Part shown: positions 1-5,792 of the stretch, piece by piece | How the letters are laid out: every line of letters begins with the position of its first letter | Numbering within the stretch: position 1 is the first letter of the stretch | IMG/VR virus record: IMGVR_UViG_3300010413_000085 | Location: 1 to 44,194 of that record | DNA length: 44,194 nucleotides | Origin: a virus | Direction: 5' to 3' (one strand) | Made by a program: the position numbers and the translations under genes | Notes under the pieces: model-generated | What the model saw: only the letters and a program-made list of their open reading frames with translations | Told to the model about the DNA's origin: nothing | Database searches by the model: none

Positions 1-144
1 CGTCTCCTTCACGCGGATGTCGGCCAGCCTCTTCTCCTGGTTGAACCGCTCGATCGGATAGTGCGGGTTCGCCTCCTTCGGATAGTGGAAATGCTCGATC
101 CCGAGGGAGGGATCCTTCTCGCCGCGCTCCTTCAGCTCCCGGAT
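1..144. repeat. Direct terminal repeat, copy 1 (circular junction)
   Basis: These 144 bases are identical to bases 44051-44194. The copy lies inside the large terminase gene, and the reading frame continues through the junction. This is what an assembler gives for a circular or circularly permuted molecule. A true terminal redundancy inside terL is less likely but not excluded. Confidence 0.97.
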
Positions 145-762
145 CCAGTCCGCAGAGGGCTTCGGAGTGGTAGGAAGGTTGATCTTCCAGCAGCGCGTCG
201 CGAGGTACTTTTGGAGGATGTGCGCCGGATGCTCTGCCGCCTCGGAGAGCGTCGCGGTCGTGACCTCCTCTCCCTGCATCGCCTTCTCGTTGTTGCAGGA
301 CATGCCCCGGATCACCGCCCGGCACTGATGGGTCTTCTTCTCGTTGAAGCCATAGTTCAGGACGATCAGCATGTCCCCGTTGCCGGGATTGTTCCGGGCG
401 CTCTCCACGGTGAGCCCATGCCGCTCGCGACCGTCCACGATCCATTCGTAGAGGTAGGAGAACTCCTTGTTCGTCGCGTAGTCCGTCCCGATGATCCAGT
501 GGAGCGAACTCATCAGCGGCTTCGTCGGCATGACATAGGCAAACGTATCGGCGGCGGTCGAGAGGGACTTGCTGGTTCGGGCCGGCGCAGAGGTGATCCG
601 GATCCTTGCGTCGGAACGGTGGTAATCGACCACCTGCTGCGCCTTCGGCCAGTAGGTCGTGCCATCGGCCAGCTGGAGGGTCTGGAACCAGAACGCCTTG
701 GCCTGGATCCAGTTGTCTCCAACCAGCGGCTTCGCCTCGACCTGCCCGAGAGTCTGGCTCAC
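1..762 (-). CDS. terL: Terminase large subunit, N-terminal part (continues at 44050)
   Basis: This is the packaging motor that cuts and translocates phage DNA into the prohead. Read in the minus direction from GTG at 762 it gives the first 254 residues, and the frame then continues from 44050 down to 43283, for 509 residues in all. The ATPase half has a Walker A-like loop at residues 58-66 (SAPARTSKS, with Ser where Gly is usual). A Walker B-like acidic stretch ends in LSEAAE at 172-177, and a coupling-type segment TTPKPSADW lies at 198-206. The GTG overlaps the TGA of the 73-aa gene upstream, so the two are translationally coupled. Identification rests on these motifs and on the nuclease motifs in the second half. 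Confidence is high despite the unusual Walker residues. Confidence 0.93.
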   Translation of the reverse strand, partial: MSQTLGQVEAKPLVGDNWIQAKAFWFQTLQLADGTTYWPKAQQVVDYHRSDARIRITSAPARTSKSLSTAADTFAYVMPTKPLMSSLHWIIGTDYATNKEFSYLYEWIVDGRERHGLTVESARNNPGNGDMLIVLNYGFNEKKTHQCRAVIRGMSCNNEKAMQGEEVTTATLSEAAEHPAHILQKYLATRCWKINLPTTPKPSADWIRELKERGEKDPSLGIEHFHYPKEANPHYPIERFNQEKRLADIRVKET

Positions 763-980
763 GCGGAGGCAAGCCTCTCCAGGAATCGGTAGCACTCCGA
801 GATCCGCTGGCCCGTATCGCCTCCCGTCCCCGGGGGCGGGAGTTCGTCCATCAGCTGCTCGATATCGGGCTTGCCGAGCTTCAGATCCCGGAGTGCCTGC
901 CGCCTCAGGTCCTTGTCGGGACCGGTGGAGCCCCAGTAGGCCCTGAGGATGTAGGACGCTTGCTCGATTGCGGTCGCCAT
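759..980 (-). CDS. Small protein upstream of terL
   Basis: This 73-residue protein, probably helical, overlaps the terL start by 4 bases (GTGA). It contains a Pro/Gly-rich hinge (LPPPGTGGDTG, residues 47-57) and a C-terminal helix. Its place immediately before terL is the usual place of a small terminase, but it is far shorter than that family and shows no helix-turn-helix. It could be a packaging accessory factor or a head completion protein. The 218-aa DNA-binding protein at 2983-3639 is a better small terminase candidate. The function is unassigned. Confidence 0.75.
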   Translation of the reverse strand: MATAIEQASYILRAYWGSTGPDKDLRRQALRDLKLGKPDIEQLMDELPPPGTGGDTGQRISECYRFLERLASA

Positions 981-984
981 CTTC

Positions 985-1371
985 CTAGCTCCCGTGGAGG
1001 ACCCAGAGCCAGCCCTCGCTGTTCGCGTTCTGAGCGACGAAGGTGATCGTCCCTGTGGACTTCGCGGTGCAGACCGCGCTCACCTTGTCATCCGTCGCAT
1101 CTGCCGGCTGCCAAGCACAAGCCTTGATGTTGGGCAGACCGCTCGTCCAGGTGTCCCCGGCTGCATCGATGTCCGAGAAGAAGAAGATCGAGAGCTTCAG
1201 CCCATTCCGGTTGGAGATCAGGTCCTTGACATCGGTCTTCAGGTTGTTCGTGGCGGTCGCGATGACCGAGGAGGAGTAGGTCTTCGTGTTCGGGCCGCAT
1301 CCGTATAGGCCCAGAGCGGGATCCACGTAGCCCGCGGTGGTCTTCGTGGTGGTCGGCGTCTTCGCTGCCAT
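985..1371 (-). CDS. Hypothetical 128-aa protein, first gene of the late operon
   Basis: The start is set at the ATG at 1371 because GGGAGAA lies about 5 bases upstream; an in-frame ATG at 1416 has no such site. The protein is Thr/Ser/Ala-rich at the N-terminus (MAAKTPTTTKTTAGYVD) and then looks like a small beta-sheet domain with four cysteines. Composition resembles the decoration-like protein at 37667-38407 (both Thr/Ala-rich with Trp near the C-terminus). A virion surface or head protein is possible, but this is inference. It ends 4 bases before the 73-aa gene and is the first gene after the candidate late promoter at 1473-1501. Confidence 0.8.
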   Translation of the reverse strand: MAAKTPTTTKTTAGYVDPALGLYGCGPNTKTYSSSVIATATNNLKTDVKDLISNRNGLKLSIFFFSDIDAAGDTWTSGLPNIKACAWQPADATDDKVSAVCTAKSTGTITFVAQNANSEGWLWVLHGS

Positions 1372-1426
1372 TGCGTTCTCCCATGCGGCTTCAAACCGCC
1401 CAACTAGGTGGGGCATTTTACCCCAA

Positions 1427-1444
1427 GTGTTCCAAACGGAACAC
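1427..1444. promoter_or_regulatory. Operator-like palindrome GTGTTCC-N4-GGAACAC
   Basis: This is a perfect inverted repeat with 7-bp arms and a 4-base centre (AAAC). It lies just downstream of the candidate late promoter start site on the minus strand. The core GTTCC-N4-GGAAC recurs at 2918-2931, including the trailing ACAC on one side. It looks like a dimeric repressor site. Confidence 0.65.
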
Positions 1445-1463
1445 TGTAACCGAAACGGTTACA
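1445..1463. promoter_or_regulatory. Operator-like palindrome TGTAACC-N5-GGTTACA
   Basis: This perfect inverted repeat has 7-bp arms around GAAAC and directly abuts the previous palindrome. Its sequence differs, so a second DNA-binding protein may use it. Both sit between the candidate minus-strand promoter and the first late gene, where a bound protein would block transcription. Confidence 0.6.
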
Positions 1464-1472
1464 CTTTCCGCT

Positions 1473-1501
1473 CCATTACTCCATCCGGATAAGGTTGTCA
1501 A
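1473..1501 (-). promoter_or_regulatory. Candidate late promoter (TTGACA-N17-TAATGG)
   Basis: On the minus strand a perfect -35 box lies at 1501-1496 and TAATGG at 1478-1473, with 17 bases between. The -10 match to the sigma-70 consensus is weak (first two bases only). The predicted start is near 1466, directly before the two palindromes, and the whole late operon lies downstream. The same layout occurs on the other strand at 1537-1565. Confidence 0.45.
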
Positions 1502-1536
1502 GGGAGGAATTTTCAGGACCAACCCGGATTTTCCGC

Positions 1537-1565
1537 TTGACACGGATATCCGGCTGCGGTAATGC
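1537..1565 (+). promoter_or_regulatory. Candidate promoter (TTGACA-N17-TAATGC)
   Basis: The -35 box is at 1537-1542 and TAATGC is at 1560-1565 with a 17-base spacer, giving a start near 1572. It faces away from the late promoter and would drive the leader, the 16-aa peptide, the HNH gene and possibly the cystine-knot gene. The -10 box is poor but has the same TAATG as the divergent promoter. Confidence 0.45.
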
Positions 1566-1577
1566 ACACTCAACCCA

Positions 1578-1643
1578 CCGCGGGGTACTCGGTCGAGAAC
1601 GGCCCCGGCCTGTATCCTTTCCGGGCCGGGGCCAACCCCGCGG
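1578..1643 (+). ncRNA. Structured 5' leader, three-way-junction-like
   Basis: An outer stem pairs CCGCGGGGT (1578-1586) with ACCCCGCGG (1635-1643). Inside it are a short hairpin CTCG-GT-CGAG (1588-1597) and a 10-bp hairpin GGCCCCGGCC/GGCCGGGGCC (1601-1610 with 1624-1633). The structure begins at about the predicted transcript start and ends about 5 bases before the GAGGAG ribosome-binding site of the next ORF. It may be a regulatory leader or a transcript-stabilising 5' structure. No known riboswitch class is recognised. Confidence 0.5.
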
Positions 1644-1658
1644 GAAAGAGGAGCCAAG

Positions 1659-1709
1659 ATGCCTTGCGGCAAGGGAAAGAAGGGCAAGAAGAAGGGCGGC
1701 GGAAGGTAA
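1659..1709 (+). CDS. 16-aa Lys/Gly-rich peptide
   Basis: The ORF encodes MPCGKGKKGKKKGGGR followed by TAA. A GAGGAG motif lies 5-6 bases before the ATG. The next gene starts at GTG on the very next base, so the pair is probably coupled. The peptide is almost entirely Lys and Gly with one Cys, so it could bind nucleic acid or be only a leader that couples translation. No family is assigned. Confidence 0.5.
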   Translation: MPCGKGKKGKKKGGGR

Positions 1710-2351
1710 GTGGGACGATCCAGCGGCGCCCGAAGAGGGAAGAAGAAGCCCTGGATTCCGGTCACCCAGACCGAGGAGTACGCGGCCTACATGAATTCCC
1801 CGAAATGGTTCGCCCTGCGTGATGCCACCCTCAAGCGCGATGGGCATATCTGCCGCTCCTGCTACCTCAAGGGCATCGCCCGGCCCGCTACCCAGGTCCA
1901 CCACATCACCTACGATTCCGTGTTCTTCGAGAATACGCGAGACCTGGTTTCGCTCTGCCGCTCCTGCCACGAGGCGGAGCACAGAGACTTCAGTTTACGT
2001 CGCAGGCGGCCTTTCTGGCATGAAAACACCGCCTCGATGCTGTTGCAGAGAGAAGCACGGGGACGCCGAGTCGCGACGGCCCCTGCCTCCCGGCGTCTAC
2101 GCCCGTTTGTCCAGCCGGCTGCGAAGCAGCTCGAAGGGCTGGCGCGGAGACCATGCGCCGACCGGGAGGACCTCCGGCCTGAACCGGGAGAGCCCGGGTT
2201 GCCCGAATCGGCAGCGGGCGCCGAACGTCGTGATGATGTCCGGCACGCTACTGGGGGGGGCACATCGTTCGGAGCACAGCACGCCCACGCTGCGGTCGGC
2301 TTGCCGATACCCTGGCCGCGGGAAGAGGCGCTGCCCGTGTCCAAGTTCTGA
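1710..2351 (+). CDS. HNH endonuclease-like protein
   Basis: Residues about 23-98 form an HNH domain: EYAAYMNSPKWFALRDATL, then RDGHICRSC (first CxxC), QVHHIT (HH of the HNH), and LCRSCHEAEH (second CxxC and His). HNH proteins near terminases often nick DNA during packaging, and others are homing enzymes. The GTG at 1710 follows the TAA of the 16-aa ORF directly, with GGAAGG upstream. The last ~113 residues are Arg/Pro/Ala-rich, low in complexity and unlike HNH partners. The gene may once have ended near residue 100, or a frameshift may have replaced its C-terminus. It is transcribed against the flanking late genes, which suggests a transferred segment. Confidence 0.8.
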   Translation: MGRSSGARRGKKKPWIPVTQTEEYAAYMNSPKWFALRDATLKRDGHICRSCYLKGIARPATQVHHITYDSVFFENTRDLVSLCRSCHEAEHRDFSLRRRRPFWHENTASMLLQREARGRRVATAPASRRLRPFVQPAAKQLEGLARRPCADREDLRPEPGEPGLPESAAGAERRDDVRHATGGGTSFGAQHAHAAVGLPIPWPREEALPVSKF

Positions 2352-2422
2352 AAAGCTCGCGACCAGGCGCAATCCCTCCCCCCCACCAAGCCCCCCCTCC
2401 CTTCGTGTATCTTCAATCCGGT

Positions 2423-2437
2423 TTGCAATTCTTGCAA
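2423..2437. repeat. TTGCAA-TTC-TTGCAA inverted/direct repeat
   Basis: Two copies of the self-complementary hexamer TTGCAA lie 3 bases apart, about 35 bases before the knottin-like gene. It may be a regulator site for that gene. No convincing sigma-70 promoter is seen with it. Confidence 0.35.
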
Positions 2438-2472
2438 AAAAGAGGTACCGAAGGCGTGAAAGGAGATCCACC

Positions 2473-2655
2473 ATGAGAATCCTTCTCATCGCAGCCCTCT
2501 TCGCCACAACCCTCCTCCTCCAACCCCAACCCAGCCGCTGCCAGACGGATATCTGCCCCCGCATCCCCTGCGTCAACTCCAACGTCTGCAACCTCGGCTG
2601 CGCCTGCATGAAACCCCCGACCCAAGGGCTCGGAGTCTGCGTGAGCGTGAGATGA
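2473..2655 (+). CDS. Secreted inhibitor-cystine-knot (knottin)-like peptide
   Basis: This 60-residue precursor starts at ATG 2473 behind a strong AGGAGAT site. Residues 1-16 (MRILLIAALFATTLLL) are a Sec signal peptide core. The mature part has six cysteines at 28, 33, 39, 43, 45 and 56, spaced C-x4-C-x5-C-x3-C-x1-C-x10-C, which fits the inhibitor cystine knot consensus. A seventh Cys at 23 lies near the probable cleavage region. The start CPRIP recalls the CPRI inhibitory loop of squash trypsin inhibitors, and C-x5-C-x3-C-x-C matches their spacing. What I infer is a phage-encoded, exported, disulfide-rich peptide acting in the periplasm or outside the cell, perhaps a protease inhibitor or a surface-active moron. 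It could also be another small disulfide-rich secreted protein. Its TGA overlaps the next ATG. Confidence 0.8.
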   Translation: MRILLIAALFATTLLLQPQPSRCQTDICPRIPCVNSNVCNLGCACMKPPTQGLGVCVSVR

Positions 2656-2762
2656 GCGAGCAAGAACCGATCCCGGAAGGGGCGGACCCGGTGTGTTTGG
2701 TGCGTCATCGCCCCACCAGACAAGATCCGTGCCAAGTAGCCCTTTTACCGAAGAAAAAATAG
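2652..2762 (+). CDS. 36-aa ORF coupled to the knottin-like gene
   Basis: The ATG overlaps the TGA of the cystine-knot gene (ATGA), which favours translation by coupling. The product has an acidic start (MSEQEPIPEGAD), two cysteines 12 residues apart, and a basic tail ending PKKK. There is no signal peptide, so it would stay in the cytoplasm. A function as an immunity or folding partner of the exported peptide can be imagined but is pure inference. Confidence 0.45.
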   Translation: MSEQEPIPEGADPVCLVRHRPTRQDPCQVALLPKKK

Positions 2763-2917
2763 CATTGCAGGAAAAATCGTAGGCGAGGGACTGTCGGTGT
2801 CGGCGACCCCCCGACCCCCCCCTGGCCCCCCTCGCGTGTCGCACTGCGTCATGGTCTGGCGGCACGAGATCACGTCCCCGCTGGTGTATTTAACATAATC
2901 CCTCTTATCGTACCAGC

Positions 2918-2931
2918 GTTCCGATCGGAAC
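2918..2931. promoter_or_regulatory. Operator-like palindrome GTTCCGATCGGAAC
   Basis: This perfect 14-bp palindrome shares the GTTCC-N4-GGAAC core of the site at 1427-1444. It lies in a 220-base intergenic stretch (2763-2982) between convergent genes. That stretch also holds C-runs at 2811-2830 and a CATAAT at 2894-2899 that could be a -10 box without an obvious -35. Together the two palindromes bracket the plus-strand segment with the HNH and knottin-like genes. Confidence 0.6.
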
Positions 2932-2982
2932 ACCTGAGTGAATTCGAGGTGTTACAGGGCCAAGCTGCGAGTGCTCGTGAAC

Positions 2983-3639
2983 TCAGTCACGGTCACAGTT
3001 GACGGTCTCGCCTTCCAGGGGCTCGGCAGCCCCCGAATCATGACGCAAGGCGTCGGCCGAGGCAGGAATTCGCGCGGGGGCGTTCTGTTGAGGCGTGCCA
3101 GCGATGCACAGTCCCTCCCCGTTCACCGCTCTATCCGCATACCCTGATTCCGGCTCCGCCGGGCTCAGGCTCACGTCGAGCCGCATTCCCGCACCCTTGA
3201 GGGATCCTGCGAGCTGCTCAAGAAAGGCTAGGGCGCCGCCGGTATTCGCTTGCTGGCGCTCGAAGTCCCGCACCTTATCGCTGGAGATGCCTGCGGTAAC
3301 GGCTAGATCTCGGAGGGACTCTTCCGAGAGCTTGCCTTCTCTTGCCCGTTCCAGCATTTCCTCAGTAGTCGCGATAGCGATTGCTCGGTGATTTGTAATC
3401 ACCCTATCGGTTCCATGTAGGACGTTGGTTAGTCCATGCCGGTGAGCTGCATCTCCTAGGGTGGTATGTTGGATACCGATTGCGCGAGACGCTTCTCTGT
3501 AGGACCAACCGCACAGCATGAGGTACAATCCATGGCGGCTTTTGCAGTCGCTCATACGCTTGCATAGGTCGTCCCAAACCTTCCGGTTTTCCTGCGGCAG
3601 TTCCGGCAGCTGAGCCAGTGCCTTAGCTTGTTCGTCCAT
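2983..3639 (-). CDS. Helix-turn-helix DNA-binding protein (candidate small terminase or regulator)
   Basis: This 218-residue protein has two HTH-like segments. The first is at residues about 43-70 (GWSYREASRAIGIQHTTLGD). The second is at about 103-125 (KLSEESLRDLAVTAGISSDK), whose LRDLAVTAGISSDKV pattern is common in phage small terminase and related DNA-binding proteins. The last ~60 residues are low in structure. It lies on the late strand upstream of terL, where a small terminase normally sits, but separated from it by the inserted plus-strand segment. It could instead be the regulator that binds the nearby GTTCC-N4-GGAAC sites. Start ATG 3639 has only a weak upstream purine site. Confidence 0.8.
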   Translation of the reverse strand: MDEQAKALAQLPELPQENRKVWDDLCKRMSDCKSRHGLYLMLCGWSYREASRAIGIQHTTLGDAAHRHGLTNVLHGTDRVITNHRAIAIATTEEMLERAREGKLSEESLRDLAVTAGISSDKVRDFERQQANTGGALAFLEQLAGSLKGAGMRLDVSLSPAEPESGYADRAVNGEGLCIAGTPQQNAPARIPASADALRHDSGAAEPLEGETVNCDRD

Positions 3640-3754
3640 GCCTGATGCTTAGCTTTTTGGGGCCGATCCGGCAAGCCCTATCCCTTGATTGCTTCCCTCT
3701 ATCGCTTTCTGCTCTGCGATCGAAAAATAGGATCGGGTGGGGCTCAAGTTTCGC

Positions 3755-3783
3755 TTGCGGGGGCCGATGATCTATTGTAGTAT
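3755..3783 (+). promoter_or_regulatory. Candidate early promoter (TTGCGG-N17-TAGTAT)
   Basis: TTGCGG at 3755-3760 and TAGTAT at 3778-3783 are 17 bases apart and lie just before the first gene of the small plus-strand cluster. The 167-base gap at 3640-3806 separates divergent genes, so a minus-strand promoter for the HTH gene should also be here. I could not identify it. Confidence 0.4.
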
Positions 3784-3806
3784 CTGCCAAGAGAAAGGGG
3801 GCACCG

Positions 3807-4043
3807 ATGGCAACGATCCAAGTATCTCAGGCAACCGCGCAGCGTGTTCTGCGCATGATCGAGGAATTCGAGACGCCGGCCCGGGCGGCGCATGAATTGC
3901 GGGTAGGCCAGACTGCAATCCAGCCGTATACCGATGTGGCATCGGAGCGCACCGAGTACATGCTGCGGCGCCTCGCGCGGGCAAGCGAGGAGACTCGCAT
4001 CCGCTGGCTCGGCCAGCTGCGGACGATTGCGGCGGGGGGCTAG
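3807..4043 (+). CDS. Hypothetical 78-aa protein
   Basis: This is the first gene of the plus-strand early cluster, behind an AGAAAGGGGG ribosome-binding site. The protein is mostly helical with many Arg residues (ATAQRVLRMIEEFETPARAA near the N-terminus; RRLARASEETRIRW near the C-terminus). No family is recognised. First-position early phage genes often encode host-takeover factors, but nothing in the sequence proves that here. Confidence 0.75.
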   Translation: MATIQVSQATAQRVLRMIEEFETPARAAHELRVGQTAIQPYTDVASERTEYMLRRLARASEETRIRWLGQLRTIAAGG

Positions 4044-4046
4044 CCG

Positions 4047-4139
4047 ATGTGGTCATGGCACGACCTACTGCTCGCTGGCTGGCTGGCTGCAAACATTCTC
4101 GTATGGAGCGTGGTGATCCGCCGCGCTCTGCGGGACTAA
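4047..4139 (+). CDS. 30-aa single-span membrane protein
   Basis: The ORF starts 3 bases after the previous stop. Residues 7-24 (LLLAGWLAANILVWSVVI) form one transmembrane helix, followed by a positive tail RRALRD, so the C-terminus should be cytoplasmic. Upstream is only a G-run, so translation may depend on reinitiation. Small hydrophobic proteins of this kind are common in early phage regions. The function is unknown. Confidence 0.55.
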   Translation: MWSWHDLLLAGWLAANILVWSVVIRRALRD

Positions 4140-4154
4140 CCAAGAGAGGGAAGC

Positions 4155-4538
4155 ATGGCACGATTCACCTACGGAATTCACCACGAGGGGCGCACGTTCT
4201 ACCCGGACAAGCCGGCCGAACGATTCACGCCCGAAGACACCGAGGCGCGGAACATCGAAACGTCACGCCTTGAGGTGGCGACGTTCAAGAGCGGGGTCTA
4301 CAGCCGCTACTTCGCCTATCTCTCCAAGGATCGGCGAATCACAACCTGGATGGGCGACACGCTCGCGACGGTAACATGGATGGGCGCCGAGTACCGATGC
4401 CCCGGCTTCGGTGGGTTCCCCTCGGTGCGCCAGAATTTCACGGCGCGCGGCATCGACGGCCGTGCATGGTACGGCACGTTCTACAAGTCCAGCGGGGACT
4501 ATGTGAGAATGCGCGTCAAGAAAGAGAGGGAAGCATGA
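4155..4538 (+). CDS. Hypothetical 127-aa protein
   Basis: It follows the leader GAGAGGGAAGC directly before ATG. The protein is rich in aromatic residues and Arg, probably a beta-rich fold (TTWMGDTLATVTWMGAEYRC at residues 64-83), with a basic C-terminus (VRMRVKKEREA). No motif identifies a function. Its TGA overlaps the ATG of the next gene. Confidence 0.75.
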   Translation: MARFTYGIHHEGRTFYPDKPAERFTPEDTEARNIETSRLEVATFKSGVYSRYFAYLSKDRRITTWMGDTLATVTWMGAEYRCPGFGGFPSVRQNFTARGIDGRAWYGTFYKSSGDYVRMRVKKEREA

Positions 4539-4864
4539 GCGAAACGAAACAGCAGGGACTCGACAGGGCACTAGGCGAAGACTTGATCGCTCTGCTCTCG
4601 TTGCACGTCAAGCGCAACGGGCGCGTGGATACGAGATGGGGAGATAAAACTCCGCTGGGGCTCGGCGCAACAGTTCGCCGGGTCGTGCGGAACAACGAAG
4701 GCCTCGCCGACCCGACCGGGCTGGCGGAGTTGGTGGAGGCGGCGGAGGCTGGCGAACGAAAGTTGAGAGTATGCCTTGCCATACGGGGTACGCAACCCGA
4801 ATTGGACCCGACCGTGCAAGCACTCCGCTCCGCGCTCGCCCGGGTGAAGGGGGAGGGGAAATGA
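4535..4864 (+). CDS. Hypothetical 109-aa protein
   Basis: The start is ATG 4535, overlapping the previous stop (ATGA) and preceded by the same GAGAGGGAAGC leader as its neighbours. A longer frame open from 4376 lies within the previous gene and is not used. The protein looks helical, with a central basic part (HVKRNGRVDTRWGDKTPLGL) and an acidic middle. It is unrecognised. Confidence 0.75.
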   Translation: MSETKQQGLDRALGEDLIALLSLHVKRNGRVDTRWGDKTPLGLGATVRRVVRNNEGLADPTGLAELVEAAEAGERKLRVCLAIRGTQPELDPTVQALRSALARVKGEGK

Positions 4865-5043
4865 GGGAAAACAAATACGAGTATCTCAAGGTCGTGCAAG
4901 GGTATTACGGCTGCGGCTGGGAAGACGTGACCGCTGAAACAGACCCGAGGGAAGCACGCGCACGCTTGCGGGAATACCGCGATAATGAACCGGAATACCC
5001 CCATCGGCTGATTTCCCGCAGGGTGAAGCGCACCGAGGGCTAG
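4861..5043 (+). CDS. Hypothetical 60-aa protein
   Basis: ATG 4861 overlaps the previous TGA. The protein has a beta-like start (YEYLKVVQGYYGCGWEDVTA) and then an Arg/Glu-rich helix (REARARLREYRDN), the layout of many small phage proteins that handle a surface-displayed beta hairpin. It is not assigned to a family. A strong hairpin follows its stop. Confidence 0.75.
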   Translation: MRENKYEYLKVVQGYYGCGWEDVTAETDPREARARLREYRDNEPEYPHRLISRRVKRTEG

Positions 5044-5052
5044 TCCGAGCCT

Positions 5053-5079
5053 ACTCCCCGTGGTGTGAGCACGGGGAGT
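5053..5079 (+). ncRNA. Intergenic hairpin with GTGTGAG loop, copy 1
   Basis: A perfect 10-bp stem ACTCCCCGTG/CACGGGGAGT (5053-5062 with 5070-5079) closes the 7-base loop GTGTGAG. A second 6-bp hairpin (GTCGGC/GCCGAC, 5083-5100) follows. There is no U-tract, so it is not a classic terminator. A protein-binding or transcript-protecting element is possible. Confidence 0.55.
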
Positions 5080-5111
5080 GCAGTCGGCGCTAGTGCCGAC
5101 GAGAGGGAAGC

Positions 5112-5750
5112 ATGAAACTTTCACATCGACTACTCAAAACCGTGATACGGAACAAGCTGGAAACTGGCGACTGCGAGCTTGAGTGGGCGCCTGGATATGC
5201 CGAACCAGGGTACGACGAACCTGAGTCGGGTATCCTGTTTGCAAACTGGAATCCGCAATCGTTCGGTGACTTCAATACCGGGAAGGGTCGCGTTGAATCA
5301 TTCTGCTCGCGCCTCGGAGCCCTGATCGAAAAGTCCGACGCTGGATACGCGCTTGAGTGGTCCGACGAATGGACCACTTGCTGTGACTGTGGCAAGGCTG
5401 TCCGCGTATCGCCCGACTCATACTCCTGGACTCCTAGCTATATGCTCGTGAATGAGTGTGAACCCGTGTGCAATGATTGCTTGGACCCCGGTACCGTCGA
5501 AGACGAGATCAAGAACAATCCGGATCGGTGCGACGTGTGTGGCATAAATTGGGAAGCACGCGGATGGGTCAAGTTCAACGGTGATTTTGAAACGGGATTC
5601 CACCCCGGACAGGATGACGACCCACGCGAGGTATTTAAGACGATCCGCAACAAACATATCGGAGTGGATGTGCTGTTCCAGCTCTCTGGAGTAGGGCAAT
5701 TCGACGCAACATGGGTGGCATTTTACAAAGACTTTGACGACGAGCAGTAG
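5112..5750 (+). CDS. Hypothetical 212-aa zinc-binding protein
   Basis: The GAGAGGGAAGC leader touches the ATG. Residues about 90-140 hold paired cysteines: TCCDCGKAV, then CNDC, then CDVCG, which look like one or two zinc-ribbon knuckles. The N-terminal half is acidic and aromatic (APGYAEPGYDEPESGILFAN), and the C-terminal part looks beta-rich. No catalytic motif is seen. The zinc knuckles suggest a role in binding DNA or a partner protein. Confidence 0.75.
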   Translation: MKLSHRLLKTVIRNKLETGDCELEWAPGYAEPGYDEPESGILFANWNPQSFGDFNTGKGRVESFCSRLGALIEKSDAGYALEWSDEWTTCCDCGKAVRVSPDSYSWTPSYMLVNECEPVCNDCLDPGTVEDEIKNNPDRCDVCGINWEARGWVKFNGDFETGFHPGQDDDPREVFKTIRNKHIGVDVLFQLSGVGQFDATWVAFYKDFDDEQ

Positions 5751-5765
5751 CCTCCACCTCGGCCG

Positions 5766-5792
5766 ATCGGCGCGTGTGTGAGCCGCGCCGAT
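5766..5792 (+). ncRNA. Intergenic hairpin with GTGTGAG loop, copy 2
   Basis: A 9-bp stem ATCGGCGCG/CGCGCCGAT (5766-5774 with 5784-5792) closes the loop TGTGTGAGC, which contains the same GTGTGAG as the hairpin at 5053-5079. The stem sequences differ between the two copies while pairing and loop are kept. It lies 15 bases after the stop of the 212-aa gene. Confidence 0.55.

Noticed and set aside
2806-2850. C-rich stretch as a possible terminator
   Set aside because: It has C-runs but no clear stem followed by a T-run on either strand.
2745-2933. 62-codon minus-strand frame starting in the palindrome
   Set aside because: The start codon lies inside the palindrome, the downstream part is Gly-rich from C-runs, and no ribosome-binding site is seen.
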